Shown: in pieces, positions 8,147 through 17,593 of the stretch
How the letters are laid out: each line of letters opens with the position of its first letter
How positions within the stretch are numbered: position 1 is the stretch's first letter
From: Brevundimonas sp. MYb52
GTDB taxonomy: Bacteria; Pseudomonadota; Alphaproteobacteria; Caulobacterales; Caulobacteraceae
Reading direction: 5' to 3'
DNA length: 64,000 bases
Assembly (NCBI RefSeq): GCF_002979535.1
Contig: NZ_PCPB01000002.1
Coordinates: forward strand, 335,473 to 399,472
Notes under the pieces: generated by a model
What the model was told of the DNA's origin: nothing
The model's database searches: none
What the model saw: only the letters and a program-made list of their open reading frames with translations
Program-made: the position numbers and the translations under genes

Positions 8147-9562
8147 TCACTTAGTCTGTTGCAGCGCATCATCCAAGCGCCCCAGACCTTCGTCGCGTCC
8201 CAGGGCGGCAAGAATTCTCGCAATGTCCGGCGACACGGACCCGCCGGTCAGAGTGCCGCGCATGGAAGGTCCAATTTTTCCGAAGCCTACGCCTTCTTCT
8301 TCGGCGAATGCCTTAAGCTCGGCTTCGAGGGCGAAAACGTCCCAACTCTGGAAAAGACGGAGTCGTTCACGGAGTCGTGAAATTCTTTCGCCGCCTTCGC
8401 CGGTCAGGAGGCCCCGTGTTTTCTCGTCGAGAGCGAGCGGGCGAGCCTTGAGCACGAACTCTGTCTGGGAGGCCAGTTCCACAATGGTCTTGGCCCGATC
8501 CTTGACGAAGGGCATGGCGCGCATCAGGCGGGCCTCGTCATCGGGCTGCAGAGCGCGGCCCTTGGACAGATGAGCGTCCAGCGTCAGCTTGGCCAGACGG
8601 TCGTCCTCGGCCAGACGGATCCAGTGGGCGTTGACGTGGGCCAACTTGTCGAAGTCGAGGCGGGCAGGTGCCTTGCCGATGCCCGGCAGGTCGAACCATT
8701 CGATGGCCTGTTCGTCGCTGAACAGCTCATGATCACCGTGGGCCCAGCCCAGGCGCGCCAGATAGTTGCGCATGGCCTCAGGCAGATAGCCCATCTCGGC
8801 GTATTCATGCACCGCTTGTGCGCCGTGGCGCTTGCTGAGCTTGGCGCCATCCGGTCCATGGATCAGCGGAATGTGGGCGAAGGTCGGACGGGTCCAGCCA
8901 AGCGCGTCATAGATCAGGCTCTGACGAGCGGCGTTGTTCAGGTGATCGTCGCCGCGAATGACGTGCGTCACGCCCATGTCATGGTCGTCCACCACAACAG
9001 CCAGGTTGTAGGTCGGGGCGCCGTCCGAGCGGACGATGACCAGATCATCCAGGGACGAGGATTCCCAGCGCACGCTGCCTTGCACCGCGTCATCGACGAC
9101 GACAGCCTGATCCAGCGGGCGGCGGAAGCGGATGGTGGAGGGCTTGGCCAGATCGTCGACGGTCGGTTCGCGGTCGCGCCAGGGCGAGACGAAGTCGCGG
9201 CCCTCGGCCTTGGCGGCGTCGCGCAGGGCGTTGGTCTCATCGGCGCTCAGGAAGTCGCGGTAGGCATGGCCCGCGGCTAGCAGTTGCTCGGCGACCTCGC
9301 GGTGGCGGTCGGCGCGAGCGAACTGGAAGACGGGTTCTTCGTCGCCGAACAGCTCCAGCCAGGACAAGCCGTCGAAGATGGCCTTGACCGCGTCGTCGGT
9401 CGAACGCTCGCGGTCCGTGTCCTCGACGCGGATCAGGAATTTCCCGCCCCGGCTCTTGGCGTATAGCCAGTTGAATAACGCGGTTCTCGCCCCGCCGATA
9501 TGCAGGTAGCCTGTGGGCGAGGGGGCGAAGCGGGTGACGACAGTCGAGGAGGGGGAGGTCAT
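8147..9562 (-). CDS. gltX: Glutamyl-tRNA synthetase
   Basis: This class I aminoacyl-tRNA synthetase charges tRNA-Glu (in many alphaproteobacteria the paralogue pair also charges tRNA-Gln for later amidation). The 471-residue protein has the HIGH-type motif in [19 protein letters not shown], and the KMSKS-type motif as GAKLSKRHGAQAV. The first 50 nt of the gene are antisense to the annotated 5' end of comEC, so the two genes diverge with overlapping ends or the comEC start is later. Confidence 0.96.
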   Translation of the reverse strand: MTSPSSTVVTRFAPSPTGYLHIGGARTALFNWLYAKSRGGKFLIRVEDTDRERSTDDAVKAIFDGLSWLELFGDEEPVFQFARADRHREVAEQLLAAGHAYRDFLSADETNALRDAAKAEGRDFVSPWRDREPTVDDLAKPSTIRFRRPLDQAVVVDDAVQGSVRWESSSLDDLVIVRSDGAPTYNLAVVVDDHDMGVTHVIRGDDHLNNAARQSLIYDALGWTRPTFAHIPLIHGPDGAKLSKRHGAQAVHEYAEMGYLPEAMRNYLARLGWAHGDHELFSDEQAIEWFDLPGIGKAPARLDFDKLAHVNAHWIRLAEDDRLAKLTLDAHLSKGRALQPDDEARLMRAMPFVKDRAKTIVELASQTEFVLKARPLALDEKTRGLLTGEGGERISRLRERLRLFQSWDVFALEAELKAFAEEEGVGFGKIGPSMRGTLTGGSVSPDIARILAALGRDEGLGRLDDALQQTK

Positions 9563-11735
9563 TCAGGAAGGGTCCGTTGCGGAGGCCCTTATACGCCCGC
9601 GCGCGCCAAAGCGAAGCCTTGCCGTAAGGGTTATTGAGAGGCTGCGCGCCGAGGTCGCGGATCAGACGGACCGGTGGCGGTTGTGGGCGCCGGTCTTCTT
9701 CGGCGGGGGGGGCGCGGCCTATTTCGCTTTGAGGGCCGAACCGGCCGGGTGGCCCCTGATGGTCGCGGCGGTGCTGGCGGGCGCGGCCTGGCTGGGGGCG
9801 CGGCGGTTCGGGCTGGCGCGGCGCTGGACCCTGATCCTGCTGATGCTGGCCTGTCTGTGCGGCGGGGCGGCGGTGGCCAAGCTGCGGACCGAGGCGGTCA
9901 GCGGGCCGATTGCGCCGTCCCTGGCCGAGCCAACCGTGGTCGAGGCCTGGGTCATGGATGTCGATAGTCCCGGCGAGCGGGGCGCGCGAATAGTCGTGGC
10001 GCCGGTGCGGATCAGGGGATTGGCGCCAGAGGCGACGCCGGTGCGGCTACGGGCTACGGTGCGGGGCGAGCCGCCGGCGCCGGGCGAGGCGGTGCGGCTG
10101 TTCGGCATCCTGAACCCGCCGCCGGCTCCGGCCAGTCCAGGGGCCTATGACTTTGGCCGCAACGCCTATTTCCAGGGCATGGGCGGGACGCTGTTTGCTC
10201 TGGGCCAGACGCGACCCACGGCCCTGCCTGAGCCGCCGTGGCGGGTGCGGATGGCGATGAAGGTCAATGCGGCGCGCTATGCCTTGGCGCAGCGGATCGT
10301 GGCGAGGCTGGGCGAGCGGACCGGCGGGATCGCCGCCGCCATGACCACCGGGCATGAGGCCTGGATCGGGCGCGAGGATCTGGACGCCATGCGCGATTCC
10401 GGGCTGGCGCACATCCTGTCGATCTCGGGCCTGCACATGGCCATCGTTGGCGGCTTCGTCTTCTTCGGCGTGCGGTTGGGCGTGGCGGCCTGGCCGTGGC
10501 TGGCGCTCAGGGTGTCGGGCAAGAAGGTCGCGGCGGTCGCCGGCCTGATCGCGGTCGGGACCTATCTGGTGGTGTCGGGGTCGCCGCCGCCGGCCGAGCG
10601 GTCGGCGATCACGGCCTCCATCGCCTTTTTCGCCATCCTGCTGGATCGACAGGCGGTGACCATGCACGCCCTGGCGGTCGCGGCTTTTGCGGTGTTGTTG
10701 CTGCAGCCCGAGGCCATCGTCACGCCGGGGTTCCAGATGTCGTTTGCGGCGACGGCGACGCTGGTGGCGCTGGCCGAGGTCTGGCCGCGTCGGGTCAAGG
10801 AGATTTCGGCGCCCTGGCCCATCGTGGCGGCGCAGCGGCTGGGGAGCTGGCTGCTGATCGCCTGCACCGCCAGCCTGGTGGCGGGCATGGCGACGGGGCC
10901 GTTCGCCATGCAGCATTTCAACCGCACCGCCGTCTATGGCCTGATCGCCAATCTGGGCACGGCGCCGGTCGCGGATTTCATGCTGATGCCGGCCCTGGCG
11001 CTCGGGGCCGCGCTGGAGCCGCTGGGGTTGGGCGCGCCCTTCCTGTGGCTGGCGGGCAAGGGGGTCGATCTGATGCTGGCCATCGGTCACTGGACGGCGG
11101 GCCTGCCAGGCGCGGTGCAGACGGTGGCCAGCGCGCCGGCGGCGGCCCTGCCGATCGCTTTCCTCGGCATTCTGTTCATCTGCCTGTGGCGGGGGCGTTT
11201 GCGCTGGCTGGGCCTGCCGCTGGCGGCGGCGGTTCTGATCTGGCCGCGTCCGGCGGCGCCGGATCTGTGGATCGGCGATGGGGGGACCAATGCGGCCTGG
11301 CGGCAGGCCGAGGCGGCGGTCGTGGTGCGTCCGGGCGAGCGCCAGTTCGCGGCGGACCTGTGGTCCCGACGTCGAGGGCTGGAACTGACGCCAAGGCCGG
11401 AGGAAGGCTGGACCTGCAAGCGGTCCTTCTGCACGCCGGACGTGTCCGAGGCGGGGCCGGTGGCGCTGTGGTGGGGCAAGAAGGCGCCGTCAGTGGAGCA
11501 GTTGGAGGCGATGTGCCGTTCGGCGGCGGTCGTCAGCAGTCGGGCCGAACTGACGTCGCTGCCCGCGTCATGCACCGGGCGGCTGGTGCTGGATGGCGTG
11601 GACTATGCGCGCGGCGGCTCGGTCGAGCTGTGGCGCGCGGAAGCGGGCTGGAAGGCGGTGTGGGCGGCCGACGTGCGCGGGCGCAGGCCCTGGACCCGTC
11701 AGGCCGATCCCGACTTCAGTGATAGCGGCGGATAA
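9513..11735 (+). CDS. comEC: ComEC/Rec2-family inner-membrane protein
   Basis: ComEC forms the channel that brings transforming single-stranded DNA through the inner membrane. The frame gives 740 residues: two early hydrophobic segments, an OB-like DUF4131 domain (about 130-230), then the competence domain with signature [20 protein letters not shown] and many membrane helices to about residue 590. The C-terminal region lacks the HxHxDH motif of the metallo-beta-lactamase domain present in longer ComEC proteins. The start is uncertain: GTG 9513 and GTG 9534 both overlap gltX. The 3' end overlaps the lexA 3' end by 20 nt (convergent). Confidence 0.85.
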   Translation: MGEGAKRVTTVEEGEVIQEGSVAEALIRPRAPKRSLAVRVIERLRAEVADQTDRWRLWAPVFFGGGGAAYFALRAEPAGWPLMVAAVLAGAAWLGARRFGLARRWTLILLMLACLCGGAAVAKLRTEAVSGPIAPSLAEPTVVEAWVMDVDSPGERGARIVVAPVRIRGLAPEATPVRLRATVRGEPPAPGEAVRLFGILNPPPAPASPGAYDFGRNAYFQGMGGTLFALGQTRPTALPEPPWRVRMAMKVNAARYALAQRIVARLGERTGGIAAAMTTGHEAWIGREDLDAMRDSGLAHILSISGLHMAIVGGFVFFGVRLGVAAWPWLALRVSGKKVAAVAGLIAVGTYLVVSGSPPPAERSAITASIAFFAILLDRQAVTMHALAVAAFAVLLLQPEAIVTPGFQMSFAATATLVALAEVWPRRVKEISAPWPIVAAQRLGSWLLIACTASLVAGMATGPFAMQHFNRTAVYGLIANLGTAPVADFMLMPALALGAALEPLGLGAPFLWLAGKGVDLMLAIGHWTAGLPGAVQTVASAPAAALPIAFLGILFICLWRGRLRWLGLPLAAAVLIWPRPAAPDLWIGDGGTNAAWRQAEAAVVVRPGERQFAADLWSRRRGLELTPRPEEGWTCKRSFCTPDVSEAGPVALWWGKKAPSVEQLEAMCRSAAVVSSRAELTSLPASCTGRLVLDGVDYARGGSVELWRAEAGWKAVWAADVRGRRPWTRQADPDFSDSGG

Positions 11736-12408
11736 GGCCGACCAGCTTGCCCTGAACCGCGACCTGATCCGAACCGTAGATCTTGGTCTCGTAGTTGCGG
11801 TTGGCGGGCTCCAGGGCGATGGAGGCGCCCTTCTTGCGCAGGCGCTTCAGCGTGGCCTGCTCGCCCTCAACCAGGGCCACCACGATCTCGCCCGACGAGG
11901 CGTCGCCGGTCGATTTGATGATGACCATGTCGCCGTTGAGGATGCCCGCCTCGATCATCGAGTCGCCCTCGATCTCGAGCAGATAGTGTTCGCCGGCGCC
12001 CAGCATGGCTTCCGGCACCGGATAGCGGGCGGTTTCATGCTCGATGGCGTCGATGGGGGTGCCGGCGGCGATCTTGCCCATCAGGGCCAGTTCGCGGGTG
12101 TCGTTGGCGGGCTCAGCCGCCTTGGGACGACCGCCGCCCTCGATGACGCCGGGCTTGAAGCCCGCGTGGCCGCGCGGCGCGCCCGCCGTGGCCTGTTCCG
12201 GCAGCTTGGTCACTTCCAGGGCGCGGGCGCGGTGGGCCAGACGGCGGATGAAGCCGCGTTCCTCCAGCGCCGTGATCAGGCGGTGGATGCCCGACTTGGA
12301 CGCCAGATCCAGCGCCTCCTTCATCTCGTCGAAGGAGGGCGAGACGCCCGTTTCCTGAATCCGTTCGTGAATGAACATCAGGAGTTCGTGCTGCTTCTTG
12401 GTGAGCAT
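11716..12408 (-). CDS. lexA: LexA repressor of the SOS response
   Basis: LexA represses DNA-damage genes and cleaves itself when RecA filaments form. The 230-residue protein has an N-terminal winged helix ([15 protein letters not shown], then [20 protein letters not shown]). A linker carries the Ala-Gly cleavage site in [10 protein letters not shown]. The catalytic domain has Ser in [12 protein letters not shown] and Lys in QATLKRLRK. Two GTTC-N7-GTTC boxes lie within 56 nt upstream, implying autoregulation. It converges with comEC, overlapping by 20 nt. Confidence 0.97.
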   Translation of the reverse strand: MLTKKQHELLMFIHERIQETGVSPSFDEMKEALDLASKSGIHRLITALEERGFIRRLAHRARALEVTKLPEQATAGAPRGHAGFKPGVIEGGGRPKAAEPANDTRELALMGKIAAGTPIDAIEHETARYPVPEAMLGAGEHYLLEIEGDSMIEAGILNGDMVIIKSTGDASSGEIVVALVEGEQATLKRLRKKGASIALEPANRNYETKIYGSDQVAVQGKLVGLIRRYH

Positions 12409-12424
12409 GGGCGCAAGGCTTCCA

Positions 12425-12439
12425 GAACAAGGCGTGAAC
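12425..12439 (-). promoter_or_regulatory. LexA box proximal to lexA
   Basis: Read on the minus strand the site is GTTC-ACGCCTT-GTTC, an exact match to the alphaproteobacterial LexA direct-repeat box GTTC-N7-GTTC. It ends 16 nt upstream of the lexA start, so bound LexA would block its own promoter or early transcription. Confidence 0.85.
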
Positions 12440-12449
12440 CGTTGAGGAT

Positions 12450-12464
12450 GTTCTGTAAGTGTTC
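12450..12464 (+). promoter_or_regulatory. LexA box distal to lexA
   Basis: On the plus strand the site is GTTC-TGTAAGT-GTTC, again exact, in the opposite orientation to the proximal box and 10 nt from it. Paired, oppositely oriented boxes suggest cooperative binding of two LexA dimers at the lexA promoter. Confidence 0.85.
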
Positions 12465-12609
12465 TTGCTGAATGTCAACTCGGCCGCATTGAGAGGGCGC
12501 TGCCGCTCCAAGCAGCCTCTCTGGATGTCGACTAGGGGGGGAAGCGGACGTTTCTCCGGCGCGATTTACAAGCGGCCTGATCGCGGCCTCGTTATGCCTT
12601 CGTCAACGG

Positions 12610-13152
12610 CTACTGGTCGCGGCTCGCGAGCGCACGGGCGCACTCAGCCCATTGCCGGGCCTGTTCATCCGTCAGCATAACGGGGAAGGTGGTTGGCATT
12701 GAGCCGCCTTCCATCGTGTAGGCGACATTAAGCTGGCCTTCGGTGGATAAACGGGTCATGGCGTTCATCGTCTCATCGCCGGTGAAGTCGTAAACGAAGA
12801 GCCGAAAATTCGGATCTTCGGCCTCAATGTTCGCCTGCTGCTCCGACAGGTTGGTCCGGTAGCCGTTGACCACGTATGCGTTTGCTGGGGGCCGCCAGCC
12901 GCCATTCTCCACGGCCAGAACGCCGAGCTTCATTCCGACGAATACCCGGCTCTGATCCGGCCAATTGTAGAAGGTGAAGCTCCCTGACACCGCAACCGGT
13001 TGACCTCGGAAATACGCCGTGTCCAGCACGTAGACATCGAATCTGGCCTCACAGGCGAAGTGGACGCCGTCCCTGAACTTCGGACTGATGACGACAGACT
13101 CGGTCTGAGCCTGAGACTGTAGTGCGAGGATCGCAAGGGCGGTCGCCAACAT
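12610..13152 (-). CDS. Exported hypothetical protein
   Basis: This is a 180-residue protein with a short hydrophobic signal (LATALAILALQSQAQTE), so probably periplasmic. The rest is mixed alpha/beta, with no motif I recognise (for example FACEARFDVYVLDTAYFRG and RLFVYDFTGDETMNAMTRL). It occupies the interval between trpC and lexA, where, as I recall, Caulobacter carries moaC and moeA. It stands alone with 178 nt between it and trpC. Base composition is slightly lower in GC than the flanking genes, consistent with a later arrival. Function unknown. Confidence 0.7.
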   Translation of the reverse strand: MLATALAILALQSQAQTESVVISPKFRDGVHFACEARFDVYVLDTAYFRGQPVAVSGSFTFYNWPDQSRVFVGMKLGVLAVENGGWRPPANAYVVNGYRTNLSEQQANIEAEDPNFRLFVYDFTGDETMNAMTRLSTEGQLNVAYTMEGGSMPTTFPVMLTDEQARQWAECARALASRDQ

Positions 13153-13330
13153 GATCGGTCCTGTCAGTGCGGGCTATGGCGGCTTCGCCTTAAACTCTTC
13201 GAACTGCCCGCACTGGAGAAGATAGCCTCCTTTGCGCTGGGCGGCCAATTCGACACCAGCGAGGATGGCGGGCGGGCAATGACAGTAACGGGTCGGAAGC
13301 CCACACTTCCTGCTTAGCCGATATCCGACA

Positions 13331-14128
13331 TTAGCCCAGCGACAGCAGGGCCTTCGTCGCCGCTTCCACGTCATCCTGACGCATCAGGCTTTCGCCGACG
13401 AGGATGGCCTGGGCGTGGGCGTCGGCGACGCGCTGGACATCATCGGCGGTGAAGATGCCGCTTTCGGCGACGAGCAGGGCCTTGACCGGGCTGAGCATGG
13501 ACAGGCGTTCGGTGGCGTCGAGGTCGACCTCGAAGGTGCGCAAGGAGCGGTTGTTCACCCCGACCAGATCGCCGCCGAGCTTGCAGGCGCGGGCCATCTC
13601 GGCCTCGTCGTGGGTCTCGATCAGGGCGTCCATTCCGAATCGCTCGGCCTCGGCCAGCAGGTCGGCGGCCAGGGCGTCGTCCACCATGGCCAGGATGATG
13701 AGGATGCAGTCGGCGCCCAGGGCGCGGCTCTCGGCCACCTGCCAGGGATCGACCAGGAAGTCCTTGCGCAGACAGGGCAGGGCGACCGCGTCGCGGGCGG
13801 CGGCCAGGAAGGCGTCGTCGCCCTGGAAGCTGGGGCCGTCGGTCAGGACGGACAGGCAGGTGGCGCCGCCGCGCTCATAGGCTTTGGCGAGCGCGGGCGG
13901 GTCGAAGTCGGCGCGGATCAGGCCCTTGGACGGGCTGGCCTTCTTGATCTCGGCGATCAGGGCGGGGCGGCCGGTTTCCTCTGCGACCCGTTCCAGCGCG
14001 GCGCGGAAGCCGCGCGGGGGCGAGGCTTCGCGGGCGAGGGCCTCGATGGCGTTCTGGGGGGTGGCGAGCTTGCGGGCGGCCACGTCGTCGCGCTTGTAGG
14101 CGGCGATCTTCGCCAGAACGTCGGTCAT
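13331..14128 (-). CDS. trpC: Indole-3-glycerol-phosphate synthase
   Basis: TrpC closes the indole ring in tryptophan synthesis. The 265-residue TIM barrel shows [20 protein letters not shown] with the catalytic Lys, the barrel strand [14 protein letters not shown], and [19 protein letters not shown] near the phosphate site. It is monofunctional, without a fused TrpF domain. Its start overlaps the trpD stop by 4 nt (ATGA). It is the last trp gene of this block; trpF, trpB and trpA are not in the window. Confidence 0.96.
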   Translation of the reverse strand: MTDVLAKIAAYKRDDVAARKLATPQNAIEALAREASPPRGFRAALERVAEETGRPALIAEIKKASPSKGLIRADFDPPALAKAYERGGATCLSVLTDGPSFQGDDAFLAAARDAVALPCLRKDFLVDPWQVAESRALGADCILIILAMVDDALAADLLAEAERFGMDALIETHDEAEMARACKLGGDLVGVNNRSLRTFEVDLDATERLSMLSPVKALLVAESGIFTADDVQRVADAHAQAILVGESLMRQDDVEAATKALLSLG

Positions 14129-15162
14129 GCAGCCTCGTCAGGATCGATAGGGGTGTTGGTGACGCGCACCAGGGTTTCCAGCGCGCGGGCGGCGCGACCG
14201 TCGTCGATGACGGCGGCGGCCAATTCGGCGCCTTGACGCAGGTCGGCGGCGCGGTCGGCCACGACCAGGGCGGCGGCGGCGTTCAGCACGACGATGTCGC
14301 GATAGGGGCTGCGTTCACCGGCCAGCAGGGCCTTCAGCGCCGCCGCATTATGCTCGGCGTCGCCGCCGCGCAGGTCGTCCAGCGTGGCCAGAGGCAGTCC
14401 GGCGTCGGCGGGGGTGACGGTGAAGCGGCGGACGGCGCCGTCCTTCCACTCGGCTACCTCGGTCGAACCTGTGGTGGTCAGCTCGTCCAGCCCCTGACCA
14501 TGGACGGTCCAGGCGCGACGGGCGCCGAGGCGGCCCAGGACCTCGGCTAGAGGCTCCAGCAGGGCGGGATCATAGACGCCCATGACCTGTCGGTTTGCGT
14601 GCGCTGGATTACAAAGCGGTCCCAGAAGGTTGAAAACCGTGCGGAAACCGATCTCGGCGCGCACCGGGCCGACGTGGCGCATGGCCCCGTGGTAGGTGGG
14701 GGCGAACAGGAAGGCGATGCCGGCTTGATCCAGGGCGCGGGCCTGTTGCGGGATGGTGGCGTCCAGGTTGACGCCCAGCGCGGCCAGCACGTCGGAGGAG
14801 CCGGATTTGGAGCTGATGGCGCGGTTGCCGTGTTTGGCGACCTTGAGCCCCGCGGCCGCCAGGACGAAGGCGGCCGCCGTCGAGACATTATAGGTGTGCT
14901 GGCCGTCGCCGCCGGTGCCGCAGGTGTCGATCACCTCGTCAAAGGGGTGCTCCAGCGACAAGGCCGCCTCGCGCATGGCGGTGGCGAAGGCGACGATCTC
15001 GTCCACCGTCTCACCGCGGATGCGCAGGGCGGTGACAGCGGCGGCGACCTGTGACGGGGTGGGCTCGCCGCGCAGGCAGGCGGAGAAGAAGGCGTGGGCT
15101 TCATCCGGCGTCAGGACGCGCCCGTCCACCAGCTTGCCCAGCAGAGGCTTGAAACCGTCCAT
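14125..15162 (-). CDS. trpD: Anthranilate phosphoribosyltransferase
   Basis: TrpD transfers phosphoribose from PRPP to anthranilate. The 345-residue protein carries the PRPP/Mg-binding motif [17 protein letters not shown], followed by the anthranilate-site motif [20 protein letters not shown]. It starts 4 nt after the trpG stop and overlaps trpC. It is a separate protein, not fused to the glutaminase as in enteric bacteria. Confidence 0.96.
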   Translation of the reverse strand: MDGFKPLLGKLVDGRVLTPDEAHAFFSACLRGEPTPSQVAAAVTALRIRGETVDEIVAFATAMREAALSLEHPFDEVIDTCGTGGDGQHTYNVSTAAAFVLAAAGLKVAKHGNRAISSKSGSSDVLAALGVNLDATIPQQARALDQAGIAFLFAPTYHGAMRHVGPVRAEIGFRTVFNLLGPLCNPAHANRQVMGVYDPALLEPLAEVLGRLGARRAWTVHGQGLDELTTTGSTEVAEWKDGAVRRFTVTPADAGLPLATLDDLRGGDAEHNAAALKALLAGERSPYRDIVVLNAAAALVVADRAADLRQGAELAAAVIDDGRAARALETLVRVTNTPIDPDEAA

Positions 15163-15166
15163 GGCG

Positions 15167-15757
15167 TCAGACCGTCGCCAGTCGTTTGACGCCCGCCAGA
15201 TCGAGGAAGTTGGCGATCATGGCGTGGCCGTGCTCGGTGGCGATGGATTCCGGGTGGAACTGCACGCCGTGGATCGGCCGAGTGCGGTGGGCCAGGCCCA
15301 TGATCTCGCCATCGGCGGTCCAGGCGGTGACTTCCAGCTCGTCCGGCAGGGTCTCTCGGCGCACGGCCAGGGAGTGATAGCGGGTGGCGGTGAAGGGCGA
15401 GGGGAGGCCCTTGAACAGGCTGCGGCCCTCATGCTCGATCGGCGAGGTCTTGCCGTGCATCAGGGTCTTGGCGCGGATCACCTCGCCGCCAAAGGCCTGA
15501 CCAATGGCCTGATGGCCCAGGCAGACGCCGAAGATGGGCATATCCAGCGGCGCGGTCTTCAGGATGGGCAGGCAGATGCCGGCCTGATCGGGGGCGCAGG
15601 GACCGGGCGACAGCAGCACGGCCTCGGGCTTCAGCGCCCAGGCTTCGTCCACCGTCAGGTCATCGTTGCGGACGACGTGCGTCTGGGCGCCCAACTCCGC
15701 GAGGTAGTGGACGAGGTTGTAGGTAAAGCTGTCGTAGTTATCGACGACGAGGATCAT
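15167..15757 (-). CDS. trpG: Anthranilate synthase glutamine amidotransferase subunit
   Basis: TrpG releases ammonia from glutamine for TrpE. The 196-residue class I amidotransferase starts [19 protein letters not shown]. It has the nucleophile Cys in [16 protein letters not shown], plus the His-Glu pair in [14 protein letters not shown]. The frame is open 12 codons further upstream, but the ATG at 15757 matches the family's universal start. It is separated from trpE by about 300 nt that carry a short opposite-strand reading frame. A role in folate (as PabA) is also possible for such proteins. Confidence 0.95.
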   Translation of the reverse strand: MILVVDNYDSFTYNLVHYLAELGAQTHVVRNDDLTVDEAWALKPEAVLLSPGPCAPDQAGICLPILKTAPLDMPIFGVCLGHQAIGQAFGGEVIRAKTLMHGKTSPIEHEGRSLFKGLPSPFTATRYHSLAVRRETLPDELEVTAWTADGEIMGLAHRTRPIHGVQFHPESIATEHGHAMIANFLDLAGVKRLATV

Positions 15758-15866
15758 GACAGGGTTCTTAGGACGGGAGGGACGACGCGCCAAGCGAAGG
15801 CGGATTGAAAGCGGACGTTAAGCTGTCCGCGCGATACAGGAGCATCGCCATCGGAAGAAATCCGTC

Positions 15867-16055
15867 TTGACCCGCTTAGAAGCTATCCGCGACGCCCAGG
15901 CCCTGCTGAACCCGCCGGCCATCGAACAACCCAAGCCGCTGCGCCTGCTGGCGGCGGCGGCCTTCGCCGCAACGGCGGCGGTGCTGCTGGCGGGGACCAT
16001 GGTCGTGGGCCCCGGCGTGTCGTTCGACCAGGGTTCCACGGTTTCCAATCCTTAG
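15867..16055 (+). CDS. Possible small single-pass membrane protein
   Basis: A 62-codon frame starting with TTG at 15867 is preceded by GGAAGA, a good ribosome-binding sequence 7 nt upstream. It encodes TRLEAIRDAQALLNPPAIEQ, then PKPLRL, one Ala/Leu-rich membrane segment (about residues 28-48) and a short polar tail. It lies on the strand opposite to the trp genes, in the gap between trpE and trpG, and overlaps the trpE stop by 4 nt. The amphipathic-then-hydrophobic layout looks protein-like rather than random. I do not recognise the family. Confidence 0.55.
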   Translation: MTRLEAIRDAQALLNPPAIEQPKPLRLLAAAAFAATAAVLLAGTMVVGPGVSFDQGSTVSNP

Positions 16056-17593
16056 ATCTTGCCGTCGGCGCCCTGGCCGCGAGTCGTTGCGTTGAAACGC
16101 CACGCGTCCTCGGCCGCCTTCATCGGGGCGCGGGCCTTGGCCAGGGTTTCGGCGTATTCGGCTGCAGGGTCGCTGTCGGCGACGACGCCGGCGCCGGCCT
16201 GAACGAAGATCTTGTTCTGGGCGAACATGGCGGTGCGCAGGACGATGCAGATGTCCGCCTCGCCATTGGCCGAGATATAGCCCACGCCGCCGCCATAGCC
16301 GACGCCGCGCTTCTCGGTCTCCAGTTCGTCGATGATCTCCATGGCCCGCACCTTGGGCGCGCCTGACAGGGTGCCGGCGGGCAGGGCGGCCAGAAGCGTG
16401 TCCACCGCGTCCAGCTTGGGATCAGCGGCGCCGTGCACGTTGGAGACGATGTGCATGACCTGGCTGTAGCGCTCGACGACGAAGCTTTCCGTGACCTCGA
16501 CCGAGCCGGGCGAGGAGACACGGCCCACGTCGTTGCGGCCCAGGTCCAGAAGCATCAGGTGCTCGGCGCGTTCCTTGGGATCGGCCAGCAGTTCGGCTTC
16601 CAGCGCCTGATCCAGTTCGGGCGTGGCGCCGCGCGGACGGGTGCCAGCCAGGGGGCGGATGGTGACCCGACCGTCCTTCAGTCGGACAAGGATTTCGGGG
16701 CTGGAGCCGGCCAGCTGGAAATCGACGTAGTCGAGGAAGAAGAGATAGGGCGACGGGTTGCCGCGACGCAGCGACCGGTAAAACGCGAACGGGTCCTGGC
16801 TCCACGGCGCCGAGAAGCGGTGGGCCAAGACGACCTGGAAGATGTCGCCGGCGGTGATGTAGTCCTTGGCCTTGGCGACCATGGCGTCGAAGCCATCAGC
16901 GTCGACGGGGGTGTGGAAATCGGGCGCGGGGACCGGCTCGGCCTCCCGCTGGATCGGCAGCGGGCTGCGCAGGCGGTCCTCGAACTCGTCGAGGCGCGCG
17001 ATGGCGGCCGAGAAAGCTGTGTCCGCGTCCGCGCCGCTGTCGGGATAGGCGGCGGCGATCAGGACGATCTCGTGCTTCACCGAATCGAAGATGGCGACCA
17101 GCGACGGCCGCGCCATGACGGCGTCGGGCAGGTTCAGCGGATCGGGATTGGCCGGGCCCAGCGGCTCCAGCAGACGCACCATGTCGTAGCCGAAGACGCC
17201 GAAAAGGCCGGCGGCCATGGGCGGCAGGTCGTCGGGCAGGTCGAACTTGGTGGCGGCGATCAGGGCGCGCAGGGAGTCCAGCGCGGGCCGGTCTTCGGCG
17301 GTGAAGCGGTCGGCCAGAACGGCCTCGCCCCGCGCCATCTCGGCCTTGCCGTCGCGGCAGCGCCAGACAACGTCGGGGGCCAGGGTGACGATCGAATAGC
17401 GGCCGTTGACTGCGCCGCCTTCGACCGACTCCAGCAGGCTGGCGTAGGGACGCCCGTGTCCGACCTTGAGGAAGGCCGAGACGGGCGTCTCCAGGTCGTC
17501 GATCAATCGGCGAACGACGACCTGAGGGCGGCCTGAAGTCAGGCCTGAGACAAACGCAGCGCGTTCAGCTTCCTGTCCGACGCCTGCGCTCAT
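16052..17593 (-). CDS. trpE: Anthranilate synthase component I
   Basis: TrpE makes anthranilate from chorismate with ammonia from TrpG. The 513-residue protein has the tryptophan-binding feedback motif LLESVEGGAVNGRYSI in the N-terminal domain. The chorismate-binding C-terminal domain includes PEILVRLKDGRVTIRPLAGT, LDLGRNDVGRVS and LPAGTLSGAPKVRAMEII. The ATG overlaps the ppiD stop, so trpE is probably transcribed with ppiD. No leader peptide with Trp codons was seen directly upstream, so control by enzyme feedback is more likely than classical attenuation at this point. Confidence 0.96.
   Translation of the reverse strand: MSAGVGQEAERAAFVSGLTSGRPQVVVRRLIDDLETPVSAFLKVGHGRPYASLLESVEGGAVNGRYSIVTLAPDVVWRCRDGKAEMARGEAVLADRFTAEDRPALDSLRALIAATKFDLPDDLPPMAAGLFGVFGYDMVRLLEPLGPANPDPLNLPDAVMARPSLVAIFDSVKHEIVLIAAAYPDSGADADTAFSAAIARLDEFEDRLRSPLPIQREAEPVPAPDFHTPVDADGFDAMVAKAKDYITAGDIFQVVLAHRFSAPWSQDPFAFYRSLRRGNPSPYLFFLDYVDFQLAGSSPEILVRLKDGRVTIRPLAGTRPRGATPELDQALEAELLADPKERAEHLMLLDLGRNDVGRVSSPGSVEVTESFVVERYSQVMHIVSNVHGAADPKLDAVDTLLAALPAGTLSGAPKVRAMEIIDELETEKRGVGYGGGVGYISANGEADICIVLRTAMFAQNKIFVQAGAGVVADSDPAAEYAETLAKARAPMKAAEDAWRFNATTRGQGADGKI

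Noticed and set aside
6720..8573. 617-codon plus-strand open frame
   Set aside because: It lies antisense to gltA and gltX and has the His/Gly/Val/Asp-rich composition of a GC-rich shadow frame.
13174..13374. 66-codon minus-strand frame downstream of trpC
   Set aside because: It starts inside trpC with no ribosome site and resembles no family; at best a decayed remnant.
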